Shown here: in pieces, positions 1-9,313 of the stretch | How the letters are laid out: each line of letters opens with the position of its first letter | How positions within the stretch are numbered: position 1 is the stretch's first letter | Origin: a virus | Length of the DNA stretch: 29,117 bases | Strand: one strand, 5' to 3' | Virus record (IMG/VR): IMGVR_UViG_3300009419_000068 | Location: 1-29,117 of that record | Made by a program: the position numbers and the translations under genes | The notes under the pieces: generated by a model | What the model was told of the DNA's origin: nothing | What the model saw: only the letters and a program-made list of their open reading frames with translations | Databases searched by the model: none

Positions 1-1356
1 AATATTAGTATATTAGAAAATTACTTAAATATTACTACAAGAATTAATAATAGTATTGCAAATCATTTAAGTAACACAGACCCTCACGGTGATCGTGCTT
101 ATACTAATAGCCTTTTAAACAATCATTTAATTGATGTAGATGCACATGGGCATAAAACTTATACAAATAATACTGTATTAGTACACAGTCAAAGTCCAGA
201 TCCGCATGGTGACAGAGTATTTGCTAGTCAACTGATGACTTCTCATAATGGTCTGTCAGATCCACATGGTCACAAGGCTTATACTAATTTAAAAATAGCA
301 GAACATGAAGATGATACTAGTGCACATAATATACAAAGCACTGTAAATAATACTATAAATGGGTTAAGAGGCACTCTTAACGGATTTGCTCCTTTAGATA
401 ATAATGAAAAAATACCTTCAGTGTATTTACCTGCAAGTAACGTAAGTACAATTTTTGTATTTTCTTTACCTGCTATTGGTGTGTCAAATGTTGTTTATGT
501 TAATATGACAGATAAAAGTCAATACTACTGGACAGGCACTGGTTTTGAAAAGCTATCTTCTTTTGACTTAGGTGGTGTTAGTTTAACAACTAATGACGTA
601 ACAGAATCAACAACTAACCCAAATAGACGTTATTACACGTCAGCTACAGAGGCAGCTTTACTAAACAATATTGATTTAAGAATTAATAATGGCTTAAATT
701 TAGGCACAGCCGTAGATAGAGCTAGCGTTTTTAAAGAAAAACTAGGAAGCACATTATATTTTAGAACTATTATTCCAGGAGATGGAATTTTAATAGAAGA
801 AACAGCAACATCTATACGTGTTAGTAAAGAACCAGAATCTGTAATTGAAACAGAACCTGTAGAATTCATATTACAAACAAGAACATTTCCTAGTAATTTA
901 ACTAGTGTTTTAACATTAAATGGTCAAACCTTAAATGAAACCACTTATGAAAATACATTAAGTGTCCCAGTTAATGGATTAACTTACTATGAAGGTTCTG
1001 TAATTGTTTCTAAAGTTAAGCAAGGTAGCGGCCTTTCTCAATTAGGTAAATATAATAGTACAGAAGAAACTAGAGTATGGAAAGTCAAGTTACTTATTAG
1101 TAGCTATCAAGATTGGACTTCTACTATAGATCCTAAACAAACAGTTAATTTACTTAGTACAAGTATTGTAGAAGAAATGATAAGCGGTGTTAGTAATACT
1201 AGTGCAGTAGTTACAGCAACTATTAACGAGACAAACAAAGCTTTATTATTAAATGTACAGTCTAACAATGATTTAAACTATGTATACTTGTGGAAAGCCA
1301 CGTTTAAAAAGACTTTCTTAAGGCATGATGCAGAAGGTACAATTAATCATGAGTAA
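1..1356 (+). CDS. Tail fibre / receptor-binding appendage protein (5' end outside window)
   Basis: The frame is open from base 1, so the N-terminus lies outside the window; the internal ATG at 235 is not a likely start. The first ~110 visible residues are a tandem array of units with DPHGDRAYTN, DAHGHKTYTN, DPHGDRVFA and DPHGHKAYTN, spaced about 20 residues apart and often preceded by a short NHL or VHS stretch. Then comes LDNNEKIPSVYLP, a linker type common in phage tail fibres, and a YYWTGTGFEKL segment also typical of fibre tips. The rest is beta-rich and Thr/Ser/Asn-rich with no recognisable enzyme motif. The next gene overlaps its stop by 8 bases. Known of the family: such repeats build trimeric fibre shafts. 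The role in adsorption is inferred. Confidence 0.75.
   Translation, partial: NISILENYLNITTRINNSIANHLSNTDPHGDRAYTNSLLNNHLIDVDAHGHKTYTNNTVLVHSQSPDPHGDRVFASQLMTSHNGLSDPHGHKAYTNLKIAEHEDDTSAHNIQSTVNNTINGLRGTLNGFAPLDNNEKIPSVYLPASNVSTIFVFSLPAIGVSNVVYVNMTDKSQYYWTGTGFEKLSSFDLGGVSLTTNDVTESTTNPNRRYYTSATEAALLNNIDLRINNGLNLGTAVDRASVFKEKLGSTLYFRTIIPGDGILIEETATSIRVSKEPESVIETEPVEFILQTRTFPSNLTSVLTLNGQTLNETTYENTLSVPVNGLTYYEGSVIVSKVKQGSGLSQLGKYNSTEETRVWKVKLLISSYQDWTSTIDPKQTVNLLSTSIVEEMISGVSNTSAVVTATINETNKALLLNVQSNNDLNYVYLWKATFKKTFLRHDAEGTINHE
61..330 (+). repeat. Tandem DPHG-type fibre repeats
   Basis: At least four protein-level repeats (DPHGDRAYTN, DAHGHKTYTN, DPHGDRVFA, DPHGHKAYTN) and a degenerate fifth (DTSAHNIQ) occur at roughly 60-base spacing. 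The DNA copies have diverged, so this is an old protein repeat rather than a recent duplication. Confidence 0.7.
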
Positions 1357-1960
1357 TATATTTCTAAAAGAAGTAGAATTTATAGATGGTAACACTGAGT
1401 TTTTACTGAATGATGTAAAAACTCAATTACTTGCTCAAAATTCTAACGTCTTTGTATTGAATGAAATACCCCAAGAGAATACTATAGTATTCTCTGGAAA
1501 TACTTCTTTGTTTCTTAAACAAGTTTACAAAGAAGTAGATTTAGATGTAGAAGGCTCTTACTTTATTACTAAAGTCGGAAGTGATACAATACTAAAAATA
1601 AACCCTAATAAAAAAACAGCAACTAATACTTTTACTTACATTACTTACACAAGTAAAAATACTAGTAAAAGAAATGGATTATTTTCTGTAGATTATGAAA
1701 AAGGAATATTATACTCTTCTGATAATATTAAAAATATAGAAATTACTTATAAGCACAGTACTACTTATTACAAAGGTACTGAAATGAAACAAGCTTTAAG
1801 TAATGAATACAGTAACACAAATACATTAATTACAAATGATAATGAAAGTGTTGTGTACACATATCAGATAGAAGAAGAAAACATTCCAAATGAAAGTCAA
1901 CAAAGTATCGAAAATCCTAAACTTAACTTAATTACTTTAGAAGATAGCTATGAATATTAA
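1349..1960 (+). CDS. Unknown virion-associated protein
   Basis: This 203-residue protein is not recognised. I chose ATG 1349 (MSNIFLKEVEF) because an AAGG ribosome-binding site sits about 10 bases upstream and because it overlaps the upstream stop. A longer frame from 1325 would overlap the fibre gene more. The sequence is Asn/Thr/Ser-rich with alternating hydrophobic residues, suggesting a beta-structured virion component. It has no signal peptide, membrane segment or enzyme motif. It overlaps the next gene by 11 bases and lies between a fibre gene and two further appendage-like genes, so a tail or baseplate appendage role is inferred from position only. Confidence 0.6.
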   Translation: MSNIFLKEVEFIDGNTEFLLNDVKTQLLAQNSNVFVLNEIPQENTIVFSGNTSLFLKQVYKEVDLDVEGSYFITKVGSDTILKINPNKKTATNTFTYITYTSKNTSKRNGLFSVDYEKGILYSSDNIKNIEITYKHSTTYYKGTEMKQALSNEYSNTNTLITNDNESVVYTYQIEEENIPNESQQSIENPKLNLITLEDSYEY

Positions 1961-3491
1961 CAGACTTTTTACAAAAGATTTATATAAACCAAGACCAGAA
2001 GATTTGTATTCTAAATATGTTTTAAATAATTATGTAGTAGAACAATTAGATAAGATAGAAGAAAGACATAGTAAAATAGAGACAACAAACAATATTATTG
2101 CAAAAATAAAGAATAAACTTCCAGAAGATTTAATAAGCTTAACAACTGAATTAAACACAGCATTAACTTCTTTAAGAAAGGCGATAGTAGGCGAAAGAAA
2201 CTTTGCAGGGTATATTTATACAACAAATATTCCATTAAATAAAACGTATAGCACTGTAAATACAACTACAAAAATAGTTAATAATGTAATACTTGGAATA
2301 AGTAATAAAGAAAAGATTACCGAAGGTACGCATCTAACAACTAAGAATATTATTAGTAATACTGTTAATCTGAATCTAAAACAATATTCTCAAGAAGCAA
2401 TTAATGAGTTAAAAAATATAAGTATAGACATAACAACAAACTTTTTAGTTTTAGATTTAGACGTGAGTGAGTATACTAATAAAGGTGTATCTTTGATTTT
2501 AAATTTTAAAGAACACCAGATTATAGAAGTATTAGAAAACAATAAACTTGTTATCGAGAAACAGCTTAAAAAATCTGTTATACTTCCTATAAATAATGAA
2601 AATTTATTTTCAATAAAACTATTCAAAACTTCTGAAGTAAACAAGAAAATTTACATTGATAATATTAGTGTAACAAATAAAATTATAACGGATGAAACTT
2701 TGTACGAATCAGTACAAATAGATATTAACAAAGAATTAGAGTACATCTCGTTAGATATTTGTGATAATAACGAAGATAAGTCAGAAGTAGAGATAGAGTA
2801 TTTTTTAAAAATAAATGAACAAAATTATGAAAAAATAAGTAATTCCAATAACTTTAGAATTTCAGAAAATCTTCAAAATGTTGTTAAAAGTAATAAACAA
2901 AGTCTGTTAAATATGCAACAATTAACTATACCTACAAAACTAAATGAAAATGATTTTAGATTTTATATAGATAGTTCAATTATTGATAGATACACAAAGA
3001 CTGTTTATTTAGAAAACAATTTACAAATAACTAATGCTAATTTGTTTATTGTTATAGAAGAGGATGTTGTAATTAGTAAACAAGGGTGTTTACTCAACAT
3101 AGGAGATAGCTTATATATTAATAATAAGCTTCTAGAGAGTGACAATATATTACTTACAAAAGGTATTACAGAAATAGTAGCTGTAAATAACTTAAGTAAT
3201 ATATCTAATTTAAATCTAAATTATCTAAATACAATAGCAAGCAGAATCTATATTTCTAAAATAGATAAAGAAATAAGAGAAGATTCTATCGGCTACTATG
3301 TTAGTTTAAATAACTTAGATTTAAAAAAATCTTACAATTTGCTATACACAAATGTAAATGATTATAGTTGTTTTATTGAAAGTTTAAACAATAAATTGTT
3401 TGTAAAAACTTTACAATTAAAAGCAACGATGAAATCTTTAAACAAAACAACTATACCATACATCAGCAGAATAATTATAAAAGGATTATAA
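1950..3491 (+). CDS. Unknown large virion-associated protein
   Basis: This 513-residue protein is not recognised. The first ~80 residues (MNINRLFTKDLYKP, then a Lys/Glu-rich stretch) are helix-prone and may mediate assembly. The remainder is beta-prone and rich in Asn, Ile and Thr, as is common for phage appendage proteins. No catalytic or metal-binding motif is visible. It starts inside the end of the upstream gene and is followed after one base by the next, so the four genes form one operon. A structural role is inferred from the operon. Confidence 0.6.
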   Translation: MNINRLFTKDLYKPRPEDLYSKYVLNNYVVEQLDKIEERHSKIETTNNIIAKIKNKLPEDLISLTTELNTALTSLRKAIVGERNFAGYIYTTNIPLNKTYSTVNTTTKIVNNVILGISNKEKITEGTHLTTKNIISNTVNLNLKQYSQEAINELKNISIDITTNFLVLDLDVSEYTNKGVSLILNFKEHQIIEVLENNKLVIEKQLKKSVILPINNENLFSIKLFKTSEVNKKIYIDNISVTNKIITDETLYESVQIDINKELEYISLDICDNNEDKSEVEIEYFLKINEQNYEKISNSNNFRISENLQNVVKSNKQSLLNMQQLTIPTKLNENDFRFYIDSSIIDRYTKTVYLENNLQITNANLFIVIEEDVVISKQGCLLNIGDSLYINNKLLESDNILLTKGITEIVAVNNLSNISNLNLNYLNTIASRIYISKIDKEIREDSIGYYVSLNNLDLKKSYNLLYTNVNDYSCFIESLNNKLFVKTLQLKATMKSLNKTTIPYISRIIIKGL

Positions 3492-3492
3492 C

Positions 3493-3945
3493 ATGCAAAA
3501 AACAGAAACAATAAAAATACTAGACAATAGTAACAGTCTATACGAAGTACTAGAAGAGTATTTAAGTGGCAGTGTCAAAATATTTTTAATAAATGAGGTA
3601 GATAGTTCTGAAACTGAGCTAACACCTATTGTAGATTTTGCTGAATTAGGTGAAAAATTTATTATAATTAACAATGTACCAGCAACAAACAGTTACATTA
3701 AAATTGCTTATAGAATAATGCCTTTAATTCAAAACAAAAATGAATTATATTTAGAAATTAAAAGTCTAAAAGAAGAGTTACAAAATCTAAAAGTAGAATT
3801 AGAAAAAACTAAAGTAGCTGTTGATAATAGAGTAAATGTTTCTACTTTTCAAGCTTGGATAACACTTATTGAAAATGAATTAGGCATTAAACTAGAACAA
3901 AATTTAAATCAACTTTACTCTACTACTAAAGTATTTAAAAGATAA
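3493..3945 (+). CDS. Small coiled-coil virion-associated protein
   Basis: This 150-residue protein is unrecognised. Its start is supported by AAGGA eight bases upstream. Residues ~1-75 are beta-prone. Residues ~78-110 form a clear heptad-like coiled coil (KSLKEELQNLKVELEKTKVA), followed by a short amphipathic segment. It is the last gene of the + strand operon and overlaps the opposing gene tail to tail by 31 bases (3915-3945). A trimeric linker or chaperone for a tail appendage is plausible, but nothing proves it. Confidence 0.6.
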   Translation: MQKTETIKILDNSNSLYEVLEEYLSGSVKIFLINEVDSSETELTPIVDFAELGEKFIIINNVPATNSYIKIAYRIMPLIQNKNELYLEIKSLKEELQNLKVELEKTKVAVDNRVNVSTFQAWITLIENELGIKLEQNLNQLYSTTKVFKR

Positions 3946-4544
3946 TTTGGATTTAATTGTTCTAATCTATATTGCTGTTCACAACGGAGATCAATGTCTG
4001 CCAGACTTTCTGATAAATATTGATCTGATCTACCTATAGCGTAGTATAAATAATTTGAAAAAAACATATCAAAATAAGCCAAATAACTTATAGCATCAAA
4101 ACTGTATGTTAAATGTGCATTTTTATAATATCTAGCTATTGCAAAACTAAAACCACGATTCCAGTTTCTAATTAAAAGCTGCCAATGTTGTGGAGTAGTA
4201 AATGACCCTATCTTACAGATAAATCTGATAAACATAGGGTCATTTTTTTTGTCTTTTAATCTTGTCAAATTTGTATCTAAGTCTTTATAAAAATTAACTA
4301 AGAATATAAAACACTGGTCAATACCTTCTTTAGTATGTGGCCAGAAGTCTGAGTAAACAGGACTTCTATCTAATTCTGTAAAATTTTTAAGTAAAACAAT
4401 ATTTTTAAAATCTGAGAATTGATAGGTAGTTGGATAATAATCGTAAGCTAAATCTGTAAGTAAGCTATCTGTTTTTGTTATCAAGTCTAAATCAGGAAGT
4501 GTTTTAACTGATCCTGTTACATTATACTTCTTACTTTGTTCCAT
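3915..4544 (-). CDS. Unknown phage protein, 209 residues
   Basis: This is the last gene of the - strand cluster. It is not recognised. It is aromatic-rich (many Phe, Tyr and Trp), with segments such as FICKIGSFTTPQHW and LIRNWNRGFSFAIARYY, and appears soluble and mostly helical. There is no signal peptide or nucleotide-binding motif. It overlaps the upstream gene by 14 bases and its 3' end overlaps the convergent + gene. Position after the SbcC/SbcD pair may indicate coexpression with recombination genes, or a separate virion role. Confidence 0.65.
   Translation of the reverse strand: MEQSKKYNVTGSVKTLPDLDLITKTDSLLTDLAYDYYPTTYQFSDFKNIVLLKNFTELDRSPVYSDFWPHTKEGIDQCFIFLVNFYKDLDTNLTRLKDKKNDPMFIRFICKIGSFTTPQHWQLLIRNWNRGFSFAIARYYKNAHLTYSFDAISYLAYFDMFFSNYLYYAIGRSDQYLSESLADIDLRCEQQYRLEQLNPNYLLNTLVVE
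4200..4250 (+). terminator. Terminator of the + strand virion operon, inside the opposing gene
   Basis: A perfect 12-bp stem (aaatgaccctat at 4200-4211 pairing with atagggtcattt at 4234-4245) has a 22-base loop that can itself pair (cagat with atctg). It runs into eight T residues (4243-4250) on the + strand. It lies about 255 bases beyond the last + gene, inside the antisense of the convergent gene, where the stem arms also encode residues of that protein. Confidence 0.75.
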
Positions 4545-5310
4545 AAATACTTCTTCTAGTTACAAAAAAATCGATATTATCTTCTGTTTGTACTATATTT
4601 ATTCTTTGAGAAGTTAAGTCAAAATTTAATTTAATAAATCTTTTAAACTCTTTATTTGTCAAATTAGAAAATGGTTTTTTTGGATACCAAATAGGTAAAG
4701 AGTAATTTTCTAAATTATAATTTAATAACAGTTTTGTTGTATCTAAAACATTATACTCTAAGTTTGCTATGCTTAATGTCAAAACAAATTCTAGTTTATT
4801 ATCATTGTCTAACATTACATTTACAAAGTCTACTTTGTGCAATTTTAAAAACTCTATAAATGTTTTATCTTTAAAATTATTAAAATTTTCTGTTCTTATA
4901 TTTATAATTTTTCTATTAGGAATAGGTATAAAATAACATTTTTCAGTATTGAGAATACTGACATCAAAAAAATGTTCAGAGTATTCTTTTAAATTTACGT
5001 GAATCAGTTTAAAAGCATATTCATAAATATTAGTTTTTTGTTCAGCAAGATATTTAAAAGTACTACCTGTTTGCGTTAATTTAAAATTAACACTATCTTC
5101 AAAAATAGTGTAATAATCTAATAAAGATTCCACAGTAATATAAGTATCTTCTTTAAAAATAATTTTGTTTTTAAATACTGTATAATAATCTGAGTCTAAT
5201 AGCTTAATAAACACACCATATAAATCAATCACAGACGTGTTTTGCTTAAACAGAAAATAAAATTTACTGTTATTTTCAACAACAAATACTTCGTTAACAA
5301 AATCAATCAT
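4531..5310 (-). CDS. Unknown phage protein, 259 residues
   Basis: No family is recognised. The protein is rich in Phe, Tyr, Asn and Lys, with alternating beta-type segments and no catalytic signature or membrane helix. Its ATG overlaps the stop of the upstream small gene (ATGATTGA), showing translational coupling and that TGA serves as a stop here. The downstream gene starts within its last codons. Confidence 0.65.
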   Translation of the reverse strand: MIDFVNEVFVVENNSKFYFLFKQNTSVIDLYGVFIKLLDSDYYTVFKNKIIFKEDTYITVESLLDYYTIFEDSVNFKLTQTGSTFKYLAEQKTNIYEYAFKLIHVNLKEYSEHFFDVSILNTEKCYFIPIPNRKIINIRTENFNNFKDKTFIEFLKLHKVDFVNVMLDNDNKLEFVLTLSIANLEYNVLDTTKLLLNYNLENYSLPIWYPKKPFSNLTNKEFKRFIKLNFDLTSQRINIVQTEDNIDFFVTRRSIYGTK

Positions 5311-5548
5311 TTTTTAATATCCTTAAAGGGTTATAATCTACAGTAAAATTTGAATCAGAATTAATAACTAATTGCTTATTACTTGTTACTAACACACAAG
5401 TATTTAAAGAACTGTCATACTCAAACAAAAGTTCTACTTTATCACCTATTGCATTTTGCAACAAATCTTTAGGATAATCTACTAAAGGATCAATGATGTC
5501 TAGTTCAGCATTAAGTACATCTATATTTAGAGTAAAATAAAAAATCAT
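5303..5548 (-). CDS. Unknown small phage protein, 81 residues
   Basis: I placed the start at ATG 5548 (MIFYFTLNIDV), two bases after the stop of the upstream SbcC-like gene. An upstream ATG at 5572 would overlap that gene. The protein is acidic and beta-prone with no recognised motif. It is translationally coupled on both sides. Confidence 0.55.
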   Translation of the reverse strand: MIFYFTLNIDVLNAELDIIDPLVDYPKDLLQNAIGDKVELLFEYDSSLNTCVLVTSNKQLVINSDSNFTVDYNPLRILKND

Positions 5549-5549
5549 A

Positions 5550-7475
5550 TTAAACAACCTGTTGTAAATCAATTATATTACAGTTTTCAAAATTTGATGT
5601 ATCTTTATGAGTTATTAGCAAAACTTGATAACCAAGATCTGACATATTTTGTAAAACTTCAGTCATTAAAACAGAGCGTTCCATCTTACTGGCTGCATCT
5701 ATCTCATCTCCTAAAAATAAAGGTAACATTCCAAGAATAATTGAATTACCTAAAGACAATCTAAAAGCTAAAGAAGCAGTGTCTTTTTCAGATCCACAAC
5801 ATACATTTATATTTTTATTGTTAACCAGTATATCATAAGAGTCAGTAATAGTTACTTTACTTATAACACTATCTGTCATATTGTTTACTAAGACTGAAGC
5901 ATGATAATTAATTAAAGGAATTGCAGCTTGTTTAATTTTAAAAGTATCTTCAGTAGCTTGAGTAATTACTTTAGTAATAAAATCAAATTCTGTTTTTAAC
6001 TTAGCTAACGAAGCTGAAGCTTTATCATACAACTCTTTAGATTTTTTATAAATTTCAATTTCTGTTTTAATTTTAGTGTACTTATAAATTTCTTCACTAA
6101 TTTCATTTGAAATTTGATGAGTATTACTTTCAACTTGTTGCTCAATTTCATTTTGCAGATTTTCAATTTCAACTTCATACTGGAATTTTAACTGCGTAAA
6201 ACTATTTACTTCTTGTATGTATTTTTCAATACTATGTGAAAACTCTGCAGGAGTTATTTTTTCAAAATTTTTAAAATAACTTTTAAATTTGTTTAAATCA
6301 GCAAGTAAAATACTTTCATTGTTTTTTAATAATTTGTATTCAGGTTGAATATTTTTTAAAAAATACAAAAGTTCTTCAGGCAGTTTATGTTTTTTTGGAA
6401 GGTCTATCTTATCTGTACCAATTAATTGGTAAGCTTCAAGTTCTTTATGTGCTATAGAAAAACTATGAGCACAATTTGGACACTCTGCTACTTGACTTTT
6501 TAACAGTTGTAATTTAGTTTCTACTTTTTTATTATAGGCAACATTAGCTATATACGTTTCTAAATCTTCTACAGTATCTTTTGTATTAAAATCTTCAATA
6601 TAATTAGTTGTTTCAATTTTATGAATTTCTTTTTGAACACTAGCTAATTGTATTACTTTAATAATATAGTCACAATGATCTTTTTTAATCTGTTCTACAC
6701 TGTTATTGTAATCAAGTAACATTTGATTATATACAGTATTTGTTTTTTTATTTTGTAAAATAAAGGTAGATAAATTATTTTTTAATTTTAATAAATTATT
6801 TTCAAGTGTAATTCTATTTATACTGTGACTTAGTAGTGATTGTTTTTTTATTTCTAAATCTGAAAGAATATCATCAATATCTACAGTTAAAAAAGAAATA
6901 TCAGAACTAAATACTGGCTCTATAACATATCTTGACGTAGTAGTTATTTCTGATTTTAAGAATTTCTTACGATCTTCTAAAAATTTGATAAACTCTTTAG
7001 CATCATCAATACCACTAACTTTATCAATAAAAGCAATTTTCTTAGCAGGAGTCATTTTAGAAAATGACTGCAATTCACCTTGTTGGCAATAGTTGCTAAG
7101 TATAAAAATACTGTAATCATATCCAAATAAATTAATAATTTGTTGATTAACAGGAGTAGTACCAACTACAACTTTAGTCCATAAATTATTATCTTTTAAA
7201 TAAAGTATTGCATCATTAACTTTTCTAACAATTTTAAATTCTTTATTTAAATAATTAAATATTAAAGTTGCTTCTGATTGTTTATAAGAAGCGGCAACAT
7301 CTCTTAAAGCTACTGTACCAAAAAAACAAAAAGCTATAGCTTCTAAAATCAAAGATTTTCCAGATCCTTCTGGACCTACAATATAGTTTAATCCTGATTT
7401 AAATTCTATAGTTGTATCTTTATGAGTAAAGAAGTTCTTTAAATTGATACTTTGTAATACTTGATTAATTTTCAT
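5550..7475 (-). CDS. SbcC/Rad50-like recombination nuclease ATPase subunit (gp46 type)
   Basis: This is the SMC-like ATPase partner of the Mre11/SbcD nuclease encoded immediately upstream. The complex resects DNA ends for recombination-dependent phage replication. Numbering from ATG 7475, the sequence shows Walker A GPEGSGKS (34-41), a Q-loop in SNYCQQGEL (~127), a long coiled coil interrupted by a zinc hook CPNC (332-335), a divergent signature region around CCGSEKDTASLAFRL, and Walker B LPLFLGDEID near residue 600. At 641 residues it is short for SbcC, as usual for phage gp46 proteins. An alternative start at 7490 adds five residues; 7475 is preferred because it begins MKINQVL like homologues, though its GGAG lies unusually close. 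It overlaps sbcD. Confidence 0.9.
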   Translation of the reverse strand: MKINQVLQSINLKNFFTHKDTTIEFKSGLNYIVGPEGSGKSLILEAIAFCFFGTVALRDVAASYKQSEATLIFNYLNKEFKIVRKVNDAILYLKDNNLWTKVVVGTTPVNQQIINLFGYDYSIFILSNYCQQGELQSFSKMTPAKKIAFIDKVSGIDDAKEFIKFLEDRKKFLKSEITTTSRYVIEPVFSSDISFLTVDIDDILSDLEIKKQSLLSHSINRITLENNLLKLKNNLSTFILQNKKTNTVYNQMLLDYNNSVEQIKKDHCDYIIKVIQLASVQKEIHKIETTNYIEDFNTKDTVEDLETYIANVAYNKKVETKLQLLKSQVAECPNCAHSFSIAHKELEAYQLIGTDKIDLPKKHKLPEELLYFLKNIQPEYKLLKNNESILLADLNKFKSYFKNFEKITPAEFSHSIEKYIQEVNSFTQLKFQYEVEIENLQNEIEQQVESNTHQISNEISEEIYKYTKIKTEIEIYKKSKELYDKASASLAKLKTEFDFITKVITQATEDTFKIKQAAIPLINYHASVLVNNMTDSVISKVTITDSYDILVNNKNINVCCGSEKDTASLAFRLSLGNSIILGMLPLFLGDEIDAASKMERSVLMTEVLQNMSDLGYQVLLITHKDTSNFENCNIIDLQQVV

Positions 7476-8547
7476 AACTCCAGTTATCATAAGATTTATT
7501 TAAAAAACAATCTTGTAAATAATTTGTTAAATCTTCATTTTCTTCTTTTAATAAAACTAATCTATTTAAAACTAATGTATTAAAAGATAAAGGCATACTT
7601 GTAGAATTACTTTGTATCTCAGTAGCTACATCTACATTTTCTTCAATAACAATATCTTCTTTTTTAACAAACTTATTGTATAAATAAGTTAAGCTAAAGC
7701 AATTAAGATTTTTAATAGGCTCTTGATCAGAATCTATTAAAATACGAAGATTACTATTACAGTAATAATTTATATCTGTAGCTAAATTGAGTTTAACTTT
7801 ATCTAATGAATGTGTAATATAAAGCAGTTCGTCTTCTAACTGTTCGCCGTGGGCATAAGGTTGCATAGAACCAGTAACTAAAGTTTTAGTTTTTTTATAG
7901 TATGTAGGTTTATGTTCATGACCACTAACAATTAAATCACAGTTAGTTAGAATATCTTCAGGAATATGAGAATGATTTAAATTAGAAGTTCCACCTATAG
8001 CTGAAAAATCAGTAATCTCCCAATGTCCAAAAGCTATCTTATTTTTATTTAAAATAGACAAATCTAAATTTAAATTAATAAAAGGATTGTAAGGTACAAA
8101 TATTAAAGAAGATTCATCAATATTTTTAACTAGTATTTTATCTAAAACAATATCAAAATTACTAAAACAATTAGTTAAAAAATATTGAACAATAATATCA
8201 AAACTACTTTTTATAGTTTTATCTTTAACAAGATCATGATTACCTGCTAAAAGTATATAATGAGTTTTTGTATTCTTTTTAACTGCTTCTTCTAATGATT
8301 TTATAGCAAATAAAACATCAGAATTTTTAACTGTAGTTTTGTCAAGTAAATCTCCCATGATTATTATATAATCTGGTAATACTTTAGGATTTAATAAATC
8401 TATAAAAGTTTGTTGAACAAAAAGTTCTCTGTCATTTAAACGATTTTTCGGTACACTATTTTTAAATTGTCTACCTAAGTGCGGATCACCAATAGTATTT
8501 ATACTAATATTGTTAAATACAAAATTAGGATTTCTCTCAATTTTCAT
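7465..8547 (-). CDS. SbcD/Mre11-like recombination nuclease subunit (gp47 type)
   Basis: This is a calcineurin-like metallophosphoesterase, the nuclease subunit partnering the overlapping SbcC-like gene. All motifs are present: GDPHLG (~20), GDLLD (~65), GNHD (~101), then the later histidine motifs FGHWE and SGHEHKP, which complete a two-metal active site. The 360-residue length fits the family. The C-terminal ~100 residues are probably the cap and the SbcC-binding region. AAGG sits eight bases before the ATG. It is the first gene after the terminator behind the SSB gene, so the recombination genes may have their own promoter. Confidence 0.9.
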   Translation of the reverse strand: MKIERNPNFVFNNISINTIGDPHLGRQFKNSVPKNRLNDRELFVQQTFIDLLNPKVLPDYIIIMGDLLDKTTVKNSDVLFAIKSLEEAVKKNTKTHYILLAGNHDLVKDKTIKSSFDIIVQYFLTNCFSNFDIVLDKILVKNIDESSLIFVPYNPFINLNLDLSILNKNKIAFGHWEITDFSAIGGTSNLNHSHIPEDILTNCDLIVSGHEHKPTYYKKTKTLVTGSMQPYAHGEQLEDELLYITHSLDKVKLNLATDINYYCNSNLRILIDSDQEPIKNLNCFSLTYLYNKFVKKEDIVIEENVDVATEIQSNSTSMPLSFNTLVLNRLVLLKEENEDLTNYLQDCFLNKSYDNWSYEN

Positions 8548-8567
8548 TTTGATACCTTATAAATAAA

Positions 8568-8598
8568 AGAGTCCTTTTGTATTTTACAAAAGGACTCT
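8568..8598 (-). terminator. Intrinsic terminator after the SSB gene
   Basis: A perfect 14-bp inverted repeat (agagtccttttgta at 8568-8581; tacaaaaggactct at 8585-8598) with a 3-base loop is followed on the - strand by TTTTATTTAT. It lies 16 bases beyond the SSB stop. It separates the polymerase/SSB transcript from the SbcD/SbcC group, although read-through is possible. Confidence 0.85.
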
Positions 8599-8614
8599 GA
8601 GTTATACAATCTAC

Positions 8615-9232
8615 TTAGAATGGTAGATCGTCTTCTACTTCGTCTTTCGAGTAAGTAGGTGGAACACTGACTGCTGAAGGACGTGTTGGTTGTACAGCTT
8701 CCTGTACTTTTGCTGCAGGTTTGTTAACTACTGCATCAGCCCAATCGTCTTTACTTGCACTAACGTAAGGAATAAATTCGGTCAATAGAATTGCATCTAA
8801 TTTAATAGAAATACCGTTCTTACCTTCCATCTGCGAGTAACGTAGTTTACCAAAGCTACCATTTGCAATTTCTTGATCAGTAATATCAACATTACCTTCT
8901 TCGACTTTATGATAAGCACGAGGACGTAAGAAATCTGGTAGTGGTGTACCATCCATTTTATTTACATTTTGAGCAACAGTAAAAAAGTACTGTTCATCCT
9001 GATCAGGATAAGGAGGAGCACTTTTGTATTTTTGTTCAAATTCTGCAGTATCAACTTCTTTGATAGTTTTGTTTAACTTACGTTTTTTGAACTCTTTTGC
9101 TTGTTCTTTTGAAAGAACTACTGTAGTTTTATATTCTTGTTCAGTTTTTGAATCAAATTTAAAACCAGGTTTTGCAATTGCTGTGTAATAAAAATATACG
9201 CCATCAATGTATTCTTTAGGTAATTTAGCCAT
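8615..9232 (-). CDS. Single-stranded DNA-binding protein
   Basis: This 205-residue protein has the hallmarks of a phage SSB of the T7 gp2.5 / DUF2815 kind: an N-terminal OB-fold-like region with aromatic residues (GVYFYYTAIAKPGFKF, QYFFTVAQN), a Pro/Ala-rich linker from ~165, and an acidic C-terminal tip ending EVEDDLPF, the typical partner-binding tail. It would coat single strands at the phage fork and contact the polymerase and helicase encoded in this window. GGAG is present eight bases before the ATG. It is followed by a strong terminator. Its base composition is less AT-rich than its neighbours, consistent with high expression. Confidence 0.88.
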   Translation of the reverse strand: MAKLPKEYIDGVYFYYTAIAKPGFKFDSKTEQEYKTTVVLSKEQAKEFKKRKLNKTIKEVDTAEFEQKYKSAPPYPDQDEQYFFTVAQNVNKMDGTPLPDFLRPRAYHKVEEGNVDITDQEIANGSFGKLRYSQMEGKNGISIKLDAILLTEFIPYVSASKDDWADAVVNKPAAKVQEAVQPTRPSAVSVPPTYSKDEVEDDLPF

Positions 9233-9313
9233 TTAAGGACTCCAATAATTTATAAGCAAATTTTATTCCGTGCTTAATTCGGTGGAAATATTTATAAATG
9301 AATACTGATAATT

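Noticed and set aside
3811-3848. Possible - strand terminator (AAAGTAG ... CTACTTT then TTTTTT) after the last - gene
   Set aside because: The stem is only 7 bp, all weak pairs but two, with a 24-base loop; not convincing.
9289-9296. T4-late-type promoter TATAAATA on the - strand upstream of the SSB gene (and again at 12058-12065 upstream of the HNH ORF)
   Set aside because: The octamer is an exact match at both places, but several copies are expected by chance in DNA this AT-rich, one other copy (8558-8565, + strand) points nowhere useful, and there is no supporting evidence of T4-like late transcription.
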